Shown here: positions 7,185-15,683 of the stretch, one piece after another | How positions within the stretch are numbered: the first letter of the stretch is position 1 | Layout of the letters: each line of letters opens with the position of its first letter | Assembly: GCA_020632885.1 (NCBI GenBank) | Contig: JACKEQ010000057.1 | Span: forward strand, 1-18,048 | From: Alphaproteobacteria bacterium | GTDB lineage: Bacteria; Myxococcota_A; UBA796; GCA-2862545 | Reading direction: 5' to 3' | DNA length: 18,048 bases | The notes under the pieces: model-generated | The model's database searches: none | What the model was told of the DNA's origin: nothing | Seen by the model: only the letters and a program-made list of their open reading frames with translations | Position numbers and translations under genes: made by a program

Positions 7185-10100
7185 TCACTTGTGGGTGAGC
7201 GCTTCGATGCCGTTCCATTCGGGCGGCGGCGGCTCGCGGTGGTAGCGGGCACAGCGCCCGGCGAGGATGGACAGGACGGGGTCGATGGGGTCCATCGCCC
7301 GGGCCTGCTCAGCGAGGTCGAGCGCGGCGGCGAACCGTCGCGCTGCGTAGTGCTCCGTAGCGGCCTCGAGCAGCGGGCGCGTGGACTCCTTGGCCTCGCG
7401 CCGGTCGTCGTGGGCGGCGTCGAGCACCTCGTACAGGCGCACGCCCTCGGTCTTGCCCTTCACGGCCACGCGGTCGACGAGCCGCAGGCTGAAGCGCTCG
7501 GGGCGCTGGAGGGCCCTGAAGGTGCTCTCGCCGATGAGGAACGGCGCGTCGTAGTGCTTGGTGAGCTGCTCGATGCGGGACGCGAGGTTCACGGGGTCGC
7601 CGACGACTCCACACTTCAGCCGGTCGCGTCCACCGACCGTGCCGAGCACGAGGTCGCCGGTGTTCACGCCCACGCCCATGATGAGCTCCGGGCCGCCACG
7701 GGCTCCGGAGGCCGCGTTGAACCCGTCCAGCGCGCGCCACATCGCGATCCCGGCGTCCAGCGCGCAGTCGGGGGCCACGCCGAACAGCGCCATGATCTCG
7801 TCGCCGTTGAAGCTGTCGATGAACCCGCCGTTGCCGGTGATGGGGACCTCGAGGGCCGAGAAGTAGTCGTTGAGGAGCGCGATGACGTTCCGGGGCCCGA
7901 GCCGCTCGGTGAGGGGCGTGAACCCGCGCAGGTCCGAGAACATCACGCTCATCTCGCGGGACACCGACTCCCCGAGCTGGACGTTCGCGATGTCGCGGTG
8001 CCCGAGGTTCTCGAGGAACTCGTCGGGCACGAAGCGCCGCTGGGCGGCCACGAGCCGCGTCTGGTCCTCGTACAGGCGCGCGTTCTCCGTGGAGATGGCC
8101 GCCTGGGCCGACAGGAGCTTCAGGACCTCGATGCGCTCCTCGGTGAACGCGCCCGCCGTCAGCGCGTTCTCGAGGTAGATGACCCCCTCGAAGGACCCGT
8201 GCCGGGCGAGCGGGATGCAGAGCACCGAGCGCGGCTGGGCGCGCTCGAAGTACGGGTCGTGGTTGTAGGACGTGTCGGATCGGGCGTCCGCCACCACCAC
8301 GGACTGACGCCTCCGGAGCACCGACCGCAGCAGCGTGGTCGGCAGCATCTCGGGGACCACCGTGCACGGAAGGCTCTCGGGCGTGCGCCCGCCCTTCCAC
8401 GCGTGCACGCGTAGCTCCCCGCCGTCCTGGAGCACGAACGCCCCCCACTGCGCGCCCGCGTTCTCGATGAGCACGTCGAGCGTGCGGTCCCAGAGCTGGT
8501 CGAGCACGAGCTCACCCGAGATGGCCTGGGAGGCCTTCATCACCGAGGCCATGTCGATGTCGACCACCCGCACCGACCCCGAGGTGCGGTCGAGGCTCAT
8601 CGTCTTCAGGTGCAGGCTCACGTTCTCGCGCACGAGCCAGGGGTGGGCGGTCTCGAGCAGCACGACCTTCCGCGTGGCCCCGAAGTGCTCGTAGCCGTGC
8701 ACGGCGGCGCGTAGGTAGCCCTCGGCCGCCTTGGCCATCCCGGCGCGCAGGAGGGCCTTCCCGGCGAGCTCGTTGGCCATGGCCTCGTCGCGGAGGAAGC
8801 CGTGCACCCCCGCGTTGGCGATGGCCTGCTCGTACAGCGCGAGGGCCGGCTGGAGCGCGCCCCCGAGCGTCTCGAGCTCCGCGCGCATGAGCTGCTCGAG
8901 GTGCAGGAAGTTCCAGGGGCAGTGGGACGCCCAGCGGGCCATCTGGTCCACCGACCGGCGCATCGCGGGCAGCAGCTCGGCCCGTCGGCCGGGAGCGTCG
9001 GCGAGAAGGGCGGACCGCGTGAGGAAGGCGATGATGTGGAACCGCACGATCTGCGGGAGGGACATCGAGCTCGCGAGGAGCCCCTCCTGGGCGGCGATGT
9101 GCTCCATCGCCCCCGCGGGGTCGTCGTGGAGGTAGTGGATCTCGGCCTTGTAGATGTGGTGGTTCGCGATGCCGGTCATGAAGCCGCGCGCGCGCATGCC
9201 GGCCACCGTCGCCCGCTCGTCGAAGTCCTCGGTGTCCATCGAGAACGGGCTCTCGGTGAGCCCCATGAACGCGAGCTCCATCTGCAGGTACAGGGTGCCG
9301 CTGTCGTAGGAGTCGCGGTAGCCGGTGTCGCGGACGATGGAGAGGTACTTGCGCTGCTCGGCGGTGGCGGTCGGGAGGTCCAGCGTGGGGTCCCAGAGGA
9401 TGCAGTCCTGGGCGCTGTACGCCAGATACAGCAGGTCGCCCGCCTGGTAGCCGGCCTCGATGCCCTTCTGGAACCAGGGCGTCATGCTCTGCCACGACTC
9501 GGTCCAGTGGTGCACGAACATGGCGTAGACGTAGATCACCCGCGACTTCAGGGCGACGTCGTCGAAGCGCTCGTTCAGCGCCACGCCGAGGCGGCCGAAG
9601 GCGTAGCCCGCACCGGGGTCGTCGAGCTTCCCGCAGAGGAGCATGCCGTAGGCCGCGTAGGCGAACGCGGACTCCGGGCTGTTGCCGTGCTCCAGCGAGA
9701 GGTTCACGAGCCGCGCGACCAGGTACGGGAAGAGCGTGCCGCTGCCGGAGAGGAACGCGGCCGCGAAGATCTCCATGAGGAGCCGCGTGGCCGAGAGGTG
9801 CACGGGGTCGGTGCAGGGCGGGGCGTCGATGAGGGACGGGATCGGACGCCCGGCGAGGTTCCTCCCGATGCTCGCGAGCTCCTCCTCGAGGTCGGCCGGG
9901 GTGGGGTCCTCCTCGAACTCCATGCCCAGCAGGTTGAGCCCCTCGATGGCCGCGTGGATGGAGTCGTGCATGCGCCCGACGGTGGCGTACTGCCGCGTGC
10001 GCGTCGCGAGGACCTCGGCGCGCGCGAGCCGGTCGGGGGCGAGCTCGAGGAGCCGGTGGCTCCAGGTGTCCGCGTCGTCGTAGGCGCCGGTGAGGTACGC

Positions 10101-12512
10101 GCACTGCTGCAGACCCACCGAGAGCTCCCAGACCAGCGTGCGGTCCGCTTCGCCCACGAGCTCCAGGCCCACCTCGAAGAGGTCGCGGGCGACGCGGTAG
10201 GCGGCGGTGTTCCGGGCGCGCTCGGCGGCCCGGAGGTTCATGCGTGCGAGGTCCAGGCGCTCGGCGGGGTCGTCGATGAGGGCCCGCCCGGCGTCGAGGT
10301 GCGCCACGACCTCGAGGAGCCTGGAGTCGTCGCCCCGCAGCCTCCGGCCGACCGCGAGGTGCACGGACGCCTGGCGCTCGGGCTCGATGAGCGCGTAGGC
10401 GGCCTGCTGGACACGGTCGTGCTGGAACCGGTAGCGCGCGTTCACGCCATCGCCCGCGCCGGACCCGTCGAGCCCGACGTACCGGTAGGCGTCCGTGAGC
10501 GGCACGACGAGCTCGAGCCGCATGGCCTCGTCGAGGGTGGCTGTCGTGGCCTCCCGGGACCCGTGGATCGACGCGAGGGTGTCGAAGTCGAACGCGTTGC
10601 CCACCACGGCCGCGAGCTCGAGCACGCTCTGGGCCTCGGGGGCGAGCCGCCGGAGCGTGCGCACCATGAACTCGACGACGTTGGCCCCCACGTCCGCGCG
10701 CCGGGCCCCCTCGAGGTCCCAGCCCCACGCGCCGGTGGCGGGGTCGAAGGCCAGGGAGCCCCCGTCGTACAGGGACTTCAGGAAGGCCCGGGCGAAGAAC
10801 GGGTTGCCGCCGGTCTTCGCGTAGACGACCTCGCAGAGCGGCTCGGCGTCGGCCTGGGAGGTGTGCACGGTGGCCGCAGTGAGCTGCGCGATGGCCCGCC
10901 GGGGCAGGGGCTCGAGCGCGATGCGCACGATGTCGCGACGCTCGGTGATGGCGTCGAGGGCCAGGGACAGCGGATGCCCCACGTCGACCTCGTTGCTCCG
11001 GTACGCCAGGATCACGAGGAGCCTGCGCAGGTCGCGGGCCCGCGCGATCTGTTGGAGCAACGCCAGGGTCGGCGCGTCGCTCCACTGCAGGTCGTCCAGG
11101 GACAGCACCAGGGGCCGCGCGCTGGTGATGGCGCGCAGGAAGTCCACGAACACGAGCTGGAAGCGGTTCTGCGCCTCGCTCGGCGGGAGGGACGCCACGG
11201 CCGGCTGCGGGCCCACCACCAGCTCCAGCTCCGGGATGAGGCCCGTGAGCAGGGCGCCGTTGCTGCCGAGGGCCTCGAGGAGCCGGTGGCGCCAGGAGGC
11301 CAGGGTGGCGGAGGACTCGCCGAGGATCTGCCGGAACAGGCTGCGCAGGGCGTCGGCGATGGCGGAGTAGGGCGTGTTCTGCTGGAACTGGTCGTACTTG
11401 CCCTGGACCAGGTGGCCCTGCTCGGTGGCGATGGAGCGCGAGAGCTCCCCGACGAGCGCGCTCTTCCCGACCCCCGAGAAGCCAGCGATGGTGCAGAGCA
11501 CGGTGGGGCCGTGGGTGGCGTCGTCCAGGGCTGCGTGGAGGGCGAGGAGCTCGGGCTCCCGGCCGAACAGGCGCTGAGGGATGTCGAAGCGCCGGGACGT
11601 GTCGGCGGTGCCGAGGGCGAACGGAGCCACCCTGCCGTCGCGGAGGTGCTCGTCGCGGCAGCGCTCGAGGTCCGCGACCAGACCGTAGGTGCTCTGGTAC
11701 CGCTCGGAGGCGTCCTTCGCGAGGAGCTTCAGCAGGATGGCGGCCAGAGGGGCGGGGATGTCGCCCCGGAGGGAGCGGGGGTCCGGTGGCGCCTGGCTGA
11801 TGTGGCGGTGGACCCACTCGAGCACGCTGTCGGCGTCGAAGGGCAGCTGGCCCGTGACGAGCTCGAAGAGGGTGGCGCCGAGCGAGTAGTAGTCCGACCG
11901 ATAGTCGACATCGCGGTTCATCCGGCCCGTCTGCTCGGGCGAGATGTAGGGGAGCGACCCCTCGAGGCGGTTGGGGAGCGTGACCCCCTGGCGCTCGTGG
12001 GAGAGCTCGGAGGCGATGCCGAAGTCGATGAGGCGGACGTCCCACGCCTCGTCGCAGAGGATGTTCCGCGGCACGACGTCCTTGTGCACGATGCGGGCCT
12101 CGTGGAGGCGCCCGAGCACCTCCGCGATGCGCACCGCCAGCGTGTAGAACACGGGGTAGTCGAGGGGCTCGCGGCCGCGCTCGGCCAGCACCATGGCCAG
12201 CGAGCGCCCGAACGGCTCCATCACGATGGCCACGTTGCCGGCCCCGTGCTCGACGCACCGCTCGACCTGCATCACCCCGGGGATCCGGAGGCGGCGCATG
12301 AGCTCGAACTCGCGGCGGATCTCGGCGACGTCCCGGCGCAGTGGGTACCGCGGCGACAGGGTCTTGAGGACCACCGGGCGATCGTCGGCGTCGACCGCCC
12401 GGTACACGATCCGGGGGTCCGAGGTGTGCAGGCACTCCTGGACCCTGTAGCCGGGGACGTCCGGGAACACGTCAGGCGCCGAGGAACCGCTCGAACGTGG
12501 CGTGGAAGGCAC
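7185..12512 (-). CDS. Giant sensor: Ser/Thr kinase-AAA ATPase-helical repeats-GAF-class III nucleotide cyclase
   Basis: Numbering is from GTG 12512 (1775 residues). GTG 12470 (residue 15, MFPDVPGYRV) lies one base after the upstream stop and is at least as likely. Residues ~20-285 are a Hanks-type kinase: Lys50 (VVLK), HKD 143-145, Asn150, DFG 163-165 and SPEQ 191-194; the glycine loop is degenerate. Residues ~314-600 are an AAA/STAND ATPase with Walker A GFSGVGKS (344-351) and Walker B LVLSLDDLQWSD (468-479). A long helical, TPR-like region runs to ~1310. GAF covers ~1340-1480 and a class III cyclase ~1515-1700. The cyclase metal Asp residues are D1527 (FSDLRGFT) and D1571 (NGDEIMALF), and the transition-state pair is N1642/R1646. 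The purine-selecting positions are unusual (see findings). A ~65-residue helical tail ends the protein. The layout belongs to the HstK-like multidomain kinases of cyanobacteria and myxobacteria. It is cytoplasmic, as no membrane segment is seen, and it is the fourth gene of the operon. Confidence 0.95.
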   Translation of the reverse strand: MPSTPRSSGSSAPDVFPDVPGYRVQECLHTSDPRIVYRAVDADDRPVVLKTLSPRYPLRRDVAEIRREFELMRRLRIPGVMQVERCVEHGAGNVAIVMEPFGRSLAMVLAERGREPLDYPVFYTLAVRIAEVLGRLHEARIVHKDVVPRNILCDEAWDVRLIDFGIASELSHERQGVTLPNRLEGSLPYISPEQTGRMNRDVDYRSDYYSLGATLFELVTGQLPFDADSVLEWVHRHISQAPPDPRSLRGDIPAPLAAILLKLLAKDASERYQSTYGLVADLERCRDEHLRDGRVAPFALGTADTSRRFDIPQRLFGREPELLALHAALDDATHGPTVLCTIAGFSGVGKSALVGELSRSIATEQGHLVQGKYDQFQQNTPYSAIADALRSLFRQILGESSATLASWRHRLLEALGSNGALLTGLIPELELVVGPQPAVASLPPSEAQNRFQLVFVDFLRAITSARPLVLSLDDLQWSDAPTLALLQQIARARDLRRLLVILAYRSNEVDVGHPLSLALDAITERRDIVRIALEPLPRRAIAQLTAATVHTSQADAEPLCEVVYAKTGGNPFFARAFLKSLYDGGSLAFDPATGAWGWDLEGARRADVGANVVEFMVRTLRRLAPEAQSVLELAAVVGNAFDFDTLASIHGSREATTATLDEAMRLELVVPLTDAYRYVGLDGSGAGDGVNARYRFQHDRVQQAAYALIEPERQASVHLAVGRRLRGDDSRLLEVVAHLDAGRALIDDPAERLDLARMNLRAAERARNTAAYRVARDLFEVGLELVGEADRTLVWELSVGLQQCAYLTGAYDDADTWSHRLLELAPDRLARAEVLATRTRQYATVGRMHDSIHAAIEGLNLLGMEFEEDPTPADLEEELASIGRNLAGRPIPSLIDAPPCTDPVHLSATRLLMEIFAAAFLSGSGTLFPYLVARLVNLSLEHGNSPESAFAYAAYGMLLCGKLDDPGAGYAFGRLGVALNERFDDVALKSRVIYVYAMFVHHWTESWQSMTPWFQKGIEAGYQAGDLLYLAYSAQDCILWDPTLDLPTATAEQRKYLSIVRDTGYRDSYDSGTLYLQMELAFMGLTESPFSMDTEDFDERATVAGMRARGFMTGIANHHIYKAEIHYLHDDPAGAMEHIAAQEGLLASSMSLPQIVRFHIIAFLTRSALLADAPGRRAELLPAMRRSVDQMARWASHCPWNFLHLEQLMRAELETLGGALQPALALYEQAIANAGVHGFLRDEAMANELAGKALLRAGMAKAAEGYLRAAVHGYEHFGATRKVVLLETAHPWLVRENVSLHLKTMSLDRTSGSVRVVDIDMASVMKASQAISGELVLDQLWDRTLDVLIENAGAQWGAFVLQDGGELRVHAWKGGRTPESLPCTVVPEMLPTTLLRSVLRRRQSVVVADARSDTSYNHDPYFERAQPRSVLCIPLARHGSFEGVIYLENALTAGAFTEERIEVLKLLSAQAAISTENARLYEDQTRLVAAQRRFVPDEFLENLGHRDIANVQLGESVSREMSVMFSDLRGFTPLTERLGPRNVIALLNDYFSALEVPITGNGGFIDSFNGDEIMALFGVAPDCALDAGIAMWRALDGFNAASGARGGPELIMGVGVNTGDLVLGTVGGRDRLKCGVVGDPVNLASRIEQLTKHYDAPFLIGESTFRALQRPERFSLRLVDRVAVKGKTEGVRLYEVLDAAHDDRREAKESTRPLLEAATEHYAARRFAAALDLAEQARAMDPIDPVLSILAGRCARYHREPPPPEWNGIEALTHK

Positions 12513-13185
12513 TGTCCGCGCCGCTCACCAGGGGCACGCCGTGCCCGCACAGCGCGTGCTGGAACGGGATGCCCTTCAGGCGCTCGAAGTCGCCCGGCCT
12601 GGGCTCGTTGGTCTGCACCCACACAGGCCCGAGGTTCGCCGGGGTGAAGAACCCGAAGCCCTTCATCCGCTCCGCGGTGGCGTCGTCCATGAACTCGTCG
12701 GGCTCCACCCAGTTCTGCAGGGCGTCACACGCGATGGCGATGCCCCCGTCGCGGTCGAGCACGATGATGGCCTCGGGGAGCTTGGTCTCCTCGAAGAGGA
12801 ACAGCTTCGCCCCGCGCACGGGCAGCTCGCCGCCGGCCTCGAGCCAGCGGTCCACCGTGAGCCCCTCCTCCTGCGGCATGCCCTTCACGGCCCACATCGT
12901 GGCCCCGTAGCGGTCGACGTAGAAGCGGTCGTCGTGGCCGTGGAGCGCCCCGATCTGCACGACGTTGCGGACCTCCCCGAGGGCCTCGAGGGCCGCGAGC
13001 CCCGCGTCGTCGAGCCGGACGGCGTTGAACAGCGTGAGCCCACCGTCCTGCCGCACCACCGTCATGTTCCGGCTGAACTGCCACATGGCGCCGAAGAACT
13101 CGTTCCGCATGGTGCCCATCACGAAGAAGACGTCCGGGAAGACCTCGCGTAGGGTTCCGTGGGGCATGGCGGGGTTGTGGGTCAT
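12472..13185 (-). CDS. Metallo-beta-lactamase-fold protein (DUF4336-like)
   Basis: The 237-residue protein has the layout of the metallo-hydrolase fold. After an N-terminal strand and an FNAVRLDDAGLAALEALG segment comes GALHGHDDRFYVDRYGA. Within it, H82, H84 and D86 match the HxHxDH metal motif, with the last His replaced by Arg87. Asp154 in ACDALQNW and His215 in CGHGVPL fit motifs 4 and 5. The general look is that of uncharacterised proteins annotated DUF4336 or MBL-fold hydrolase; that assignment is from memory. With one ligand lost it may bind a single metal or be non-catalytic. ATG 13185 is preceded by GGGAGG and overlaps the stop of the upstream gene (ATGA). The stop at 12472 is one base before a candidate GTG start of the giant sensor, so all three genes are probably co-translated. 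Confidence 0.8.
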   Translation of the reverse strand: MTHNPAMPHGTLREVFPDVFFVMGTMRNEFFGAMWQFSRNMTVVRQDGGLTLFNAVRLDDAGLAALEALGEVRNVVQIGALHGHDDRFYVDRYGATMWAVKGMPQEEGLTVDRWLEAGGELPVRGAKLFLFEETKLPEAIIVLDRDGGIAIACDALQNWVEPDEFMDDATAERMKGFGFFTPANLGPVWVQTNEPRPGDFERLKGIPFQHALCGHGVPLVSGADSAFHATFERFLGA

Positions 13186-13985
13186 GGGGCCTCCCTGGGG
13201 CTCGGGGTGGAGTAGTCGAAGGTGCCTGCATACCGGTACTCGCGGTCGTACTCGGCGAGGTAGGCGTTCACGTATGCGGCCTGGTCTGGCGCGAGACGCC
13301 CGGCAGCGACGTCCTCGAGGGTCTCGCTGCCGTCGCTCGTGTCCATGCGGCGCAGGTGGAAGAGGGTCATGTCGCGCCCACCGATGAGATCGAGCAGGCA
13401 CTCGTGCTCCCAGCGACAACCCCGCATGTCGAACACCCTGCCAGCGAGGGCGGTGTGGTGCGGGGGGAGCGTGGAGGCCGTGTACACGGGGTGGTCGCCC
13501 GGTGGCGGCGAGAACGGGCCGGCGGGCGGGTGCTCGTAGACCGGATGGTCGCGCAGCCAGGCGAGGTAGGGCTCGGGGAGCTCGGCGTGCTCGGCGCCCT
13601 TCACGAGGATGTTCAGGTAGCGTCGCGTCGGCAGGCAGGACGGGTCGAGGTACTGCGGCAGGCCCACGTAGGTGAGCGCGCTCACCGTGCCTTCCGCGGT
13701 CTGCACCTCCACCTCGATGCGGTCGTAGCCCACTCCGTAGGACTCGACCTGATCGAGCTTCGCGAGCTGGACCTCGTCGATCACGTGGAGCACGCCCTCC
13801 ACCCGGTCGTCCGGCGCTCCCGGCTTCACGTTGCCCACGCCACCCTCGTGCCGGAACCAGTGGTGTACGTCGAAGACGAGCTGGTAGCCGTGCAACGTGG
13901 CCCGCTCGGACGACGCCGGCACCACGCCCTTGTGCCGCAGGGACGTGGGGTTCATGTTCGAGCCGTAGCCGAAGTAGTGCAGCAC
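13182..13985 (-). CDS. Gamma-glutamylcyclotransferase-like protein with C-terminal extension
   Basis: The 267-residue protein opens with YFGYGSNMNPTSL, the substrate-binding loop of gamma-glutamylcyclotransferase (GGCT/AIG2-like) enzymes. LDQVESYGVGYDRIEV contains Glu81 at the position of the catalytic acid, and the family's Tyr-x-Arg follows. Such enzymes release 5-oxoproline from gamma-glutamyl amines or peptides; the exact substrate is unknown. The GGCT fold should end near residue 130-150. The remaining ~120 residues (AGRVFDMRGCRWEHECLLDL, then a YLAEYDREYRYAG tail) are not part of the usual domain and are not recognised. The start is GTG 13985 after a purine-rich GGGGGGAAG, with rather short spacing. 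It follows the fusion gene by 43 bp, and its stop overlaps the next gene's ATG. Confidence 0.88.
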   Translation of the reverse strand: MLHYFGYGSNMNPTSLRHKGVVPASSERATLHGYQLVFDVHHWFRHEGGVGNVKPGAPDDRVEGVLHVIDEVQLAKLDQVESYGVGYDRIEVEVQTAEGTVSALTYVGLPQYLDPSCLPTRRYLNILVKGAEHAELPEPYLAWLRDHPVYEHPPAGPFSPPPGDHPVYTASTLPPHHTALAGRVFDMRGCRWEHECLLDLIGGRDMTLFHLRRMDTSDGSETLEDVAAGRLAPDQAAYVNAYLAEYDREYRYAGTFDYSTPSPREAP

Positions 13986-14028
13986 CTTCCCCCCAACGAC
14001 CGATGATGGTCCGGGCGGCCGGCGCGCG

Positions 14029-15654
14029 TCAACGTCCGGAGGCAGGAGCGATCACCCGCATCCCCACGGACTGCGCACAACGCCGCATCGCCGGGCTCTC
14101 CGCGATCAGCGTGCTCTTCGTGGGATCGATCCCGCGGTTGTGACAGAGGGTCAGCAGGAGGCCGGGCAGGGGCGGTCGGCACCAGCACACCGCGGGCCCG
14201 GGCGGGTGGGTACAGAACGCGCCGTCCACCCCGTCGGGTGCGCCGTCGGGCGTCCATCCGACGGCCAGCTCGCCCTCGAGGGGGACGCGCACCGCGATGT
14301 CCACGAAGGTCGCGCCATGCCCGGACCACGGCACCGGGGGCCCCGTGTGGGGATGGTGGTGGAGCTCGAAGCCCTCGTCGGGCTCGGGGATCTCGAGCTG
14401 CTGGCGCCACCGGGTGAGGGCGGACGGCCCGAGGGCGTGGGGGTCGGTGCGAGCGAGTACCTCGCGCTCCGTGGGACCCGGGAGGCGACCGTACCGCTCG
14501 AGGGTGCGCCAGATCACGCGCACCTGGCAGACCTCGTGGGGCGTGTCGACGTAGACGACCCGCACGGAGGCCCCCGCATCCCAGGCCACATCCAGGACCT
14601 CCGTTCGCAGCGCCCGTGAGGGGTAGGTGTTGTCGAGGACCACCCGGGCGTCGGGGTCCGCCAGCCACTCCCGGAGGGTGGGGAGGAGCCCGCGCAGCGT
14701 GCCGCCGCGCTCGTCGCGATTGAGCCGTCGGTAGCCTGCGGCCACGAGGTCGGCCGACCAGGTGGACTTCCCGGAGCCCGGGCTGCCCACCGTCATCACG
14801 ACCTGCTTCGCACCTCCCGGAGCAGGTCGGCGTTCGGAGGGGCGCTCCCAGCCCCACCGAAGCGCGGGCCAGGCGTCGATCAGGGCGTCCCGGTCGGCGT
14901 CCGCGAGCTCCACGCGCCCGACCTCCGTGAGGTGCCGCGCGTGCTCGACGGTCGTGGGCCCCGGCAGCGGGACCGCCCCGAGGTCGGCGAGCACGGCGAG
15001 GACCACCGTGTGCGGTGCGACGTCATGCCTCCGCGCGAGCTCCAGGAGCACGCGGTTCCTCGCGAGTGACCCCGCACGCTTCGGACCCGCGAACGGGCTG
15101 TGGGCCAGCACGCGGACGCCACGGTCGAGGGCCTCGCGCACCACCCCGGACCGCAGGGCGACGGCGTCCTGCAGCGACAGCCCGACCTGGACGGTGTGCA
15201 GGGGGATGAGGTCCGCGGCCTCCCGGAGCTGGGCCAGCGAGACGTTGCACACCCCCACGGGTCCGGCGTGGGTCGCGAGAGCCCGGAGGGAGGTGCGGAG
15301 GGGCACGCGGGGGTCCGGGGCATGGAGGAGCACGGTGGGCACGCGCCCGTTGCGGGGTCTGACCCCCTCGAGCTCGGCGAGCAGGGCGCCCCTGCGTCCG
15401 TCGGGCACCCAGGCACCGCGCGGACGGGTCATCCCGACCTTGGTGACCACCTCGACATCGAGGCCCTCGAGCGCCCGGGCGACCAGCCGCTCGTTGTGAC
15501 CCCGGTCGTCTTCACCCAGACCGTAGGCGTGCGCGGTGTCCACCAGCGACACACCCGCCCGCACGGCCTCCTGCACCACGCCGGCCCCATCCAGCGCGTC
15601 CCGGTCGGCGCGCGTCGACAGGCGCATCGCACCCAGGCCCAGGGTCACCGCCAT
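14029..15654 (-). CDS. Aldo/keto reductase fused to polynucleotide-kinase-like P-loop kinase and degenerate HAD/zinc domain
   Basis: This is one 541-residue frame with three regions. Residues ~1-265 are an aldo/keto reductase with the full catalytic tetrad: D39 and Y44 (VDTAHAYG), K72 (VVTKVG), H111 (LLHAPDP). A C-terminal cofactor loop is also present (PLPGPTTVEHARHL). Residues ~283-400 are a P-loop kinase closest in pattern to T4 polynucleotide kinase. Walker A is GSPGSGKST (290-298), followed by RLNRDERGG (T4 has NINRDD), where D314 is the likely general base; DNTYPSRALR follows at 341. Residues ~448-537 resemble the GmhB/HisB-N phosphatase: CTHPPGPAVCWCRPPLPG has the Cx(H)...CxC zinc ligands C481, H483, C490 and C492. 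However, the DxD nucleophile motif is reduced to FVDIA and the GD...D motif to AESPAM, so phosphatase activity is doubtful. ATG 15654 follows GGAGGGAGG. It is the first gene of the minus-strand operon. Confidence 0.9.
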   Translation of the reverse strand: MAVTLGLGAMRLSTRADRDALDGAGVVQEAVRAGVSLVDTAHAYGLGEDDRGHNERLVARALEGLDVEVVTKVGMTRPRGAWVPDGRRGALLAELEGVRPRNGRVPTVLLHAPDPRVPLRTSLRALATHAGPVGVCNVSLAQLREAADLIPLHTVQVGLSLQDAVALRSGVVREALDRGVRVLAHSPFAGPKRAGSLARNRVLLELARRHDVAPHTVVLAVLADLGAVPLPGPTTVEHARHLTEVGRVELADADRDALIDAWPALRWGWERPSERRPAPGGAKQVVMTVGSPGSGKSTWSADLVAAGYRRLNRDERGGTLRGLLPTLREWLADPDARVVLDNTYPSRALRTEVLDVAWDAGASVRVVYVDTPHEVCQVRVIWRTLERYGRLPGPTEREVLARTDPHALGPSALTRWRQQLEIPEPDEGFELHHHPHTGPPVPWSGHGATFVDIAVRVPLEGELAVGWTPDGAPDGVDGAFCTHPPGPAVCWCRPPLPGLLLTLCHNRGIDPTKSTLIAESPAMRRCAQSVGMRVIAPASGR

Positions 15655-15683
15655 CCTCCCTCCGGCCCGACGCTACCCCGTAG

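Noticed and set aside
8512..12647. Very long open frames opposite or beside the giant sensor gene (8802-12647 + and 8512-12435 -)
   Set aside because: They are rich in Arg, Gly, Pro and His and show no domain motifs. They are the usual shadow frames of very GC-rich coding DNA, whereas the sensor frame has a full set of kinase, Walker, GAF and cyclase motifs.
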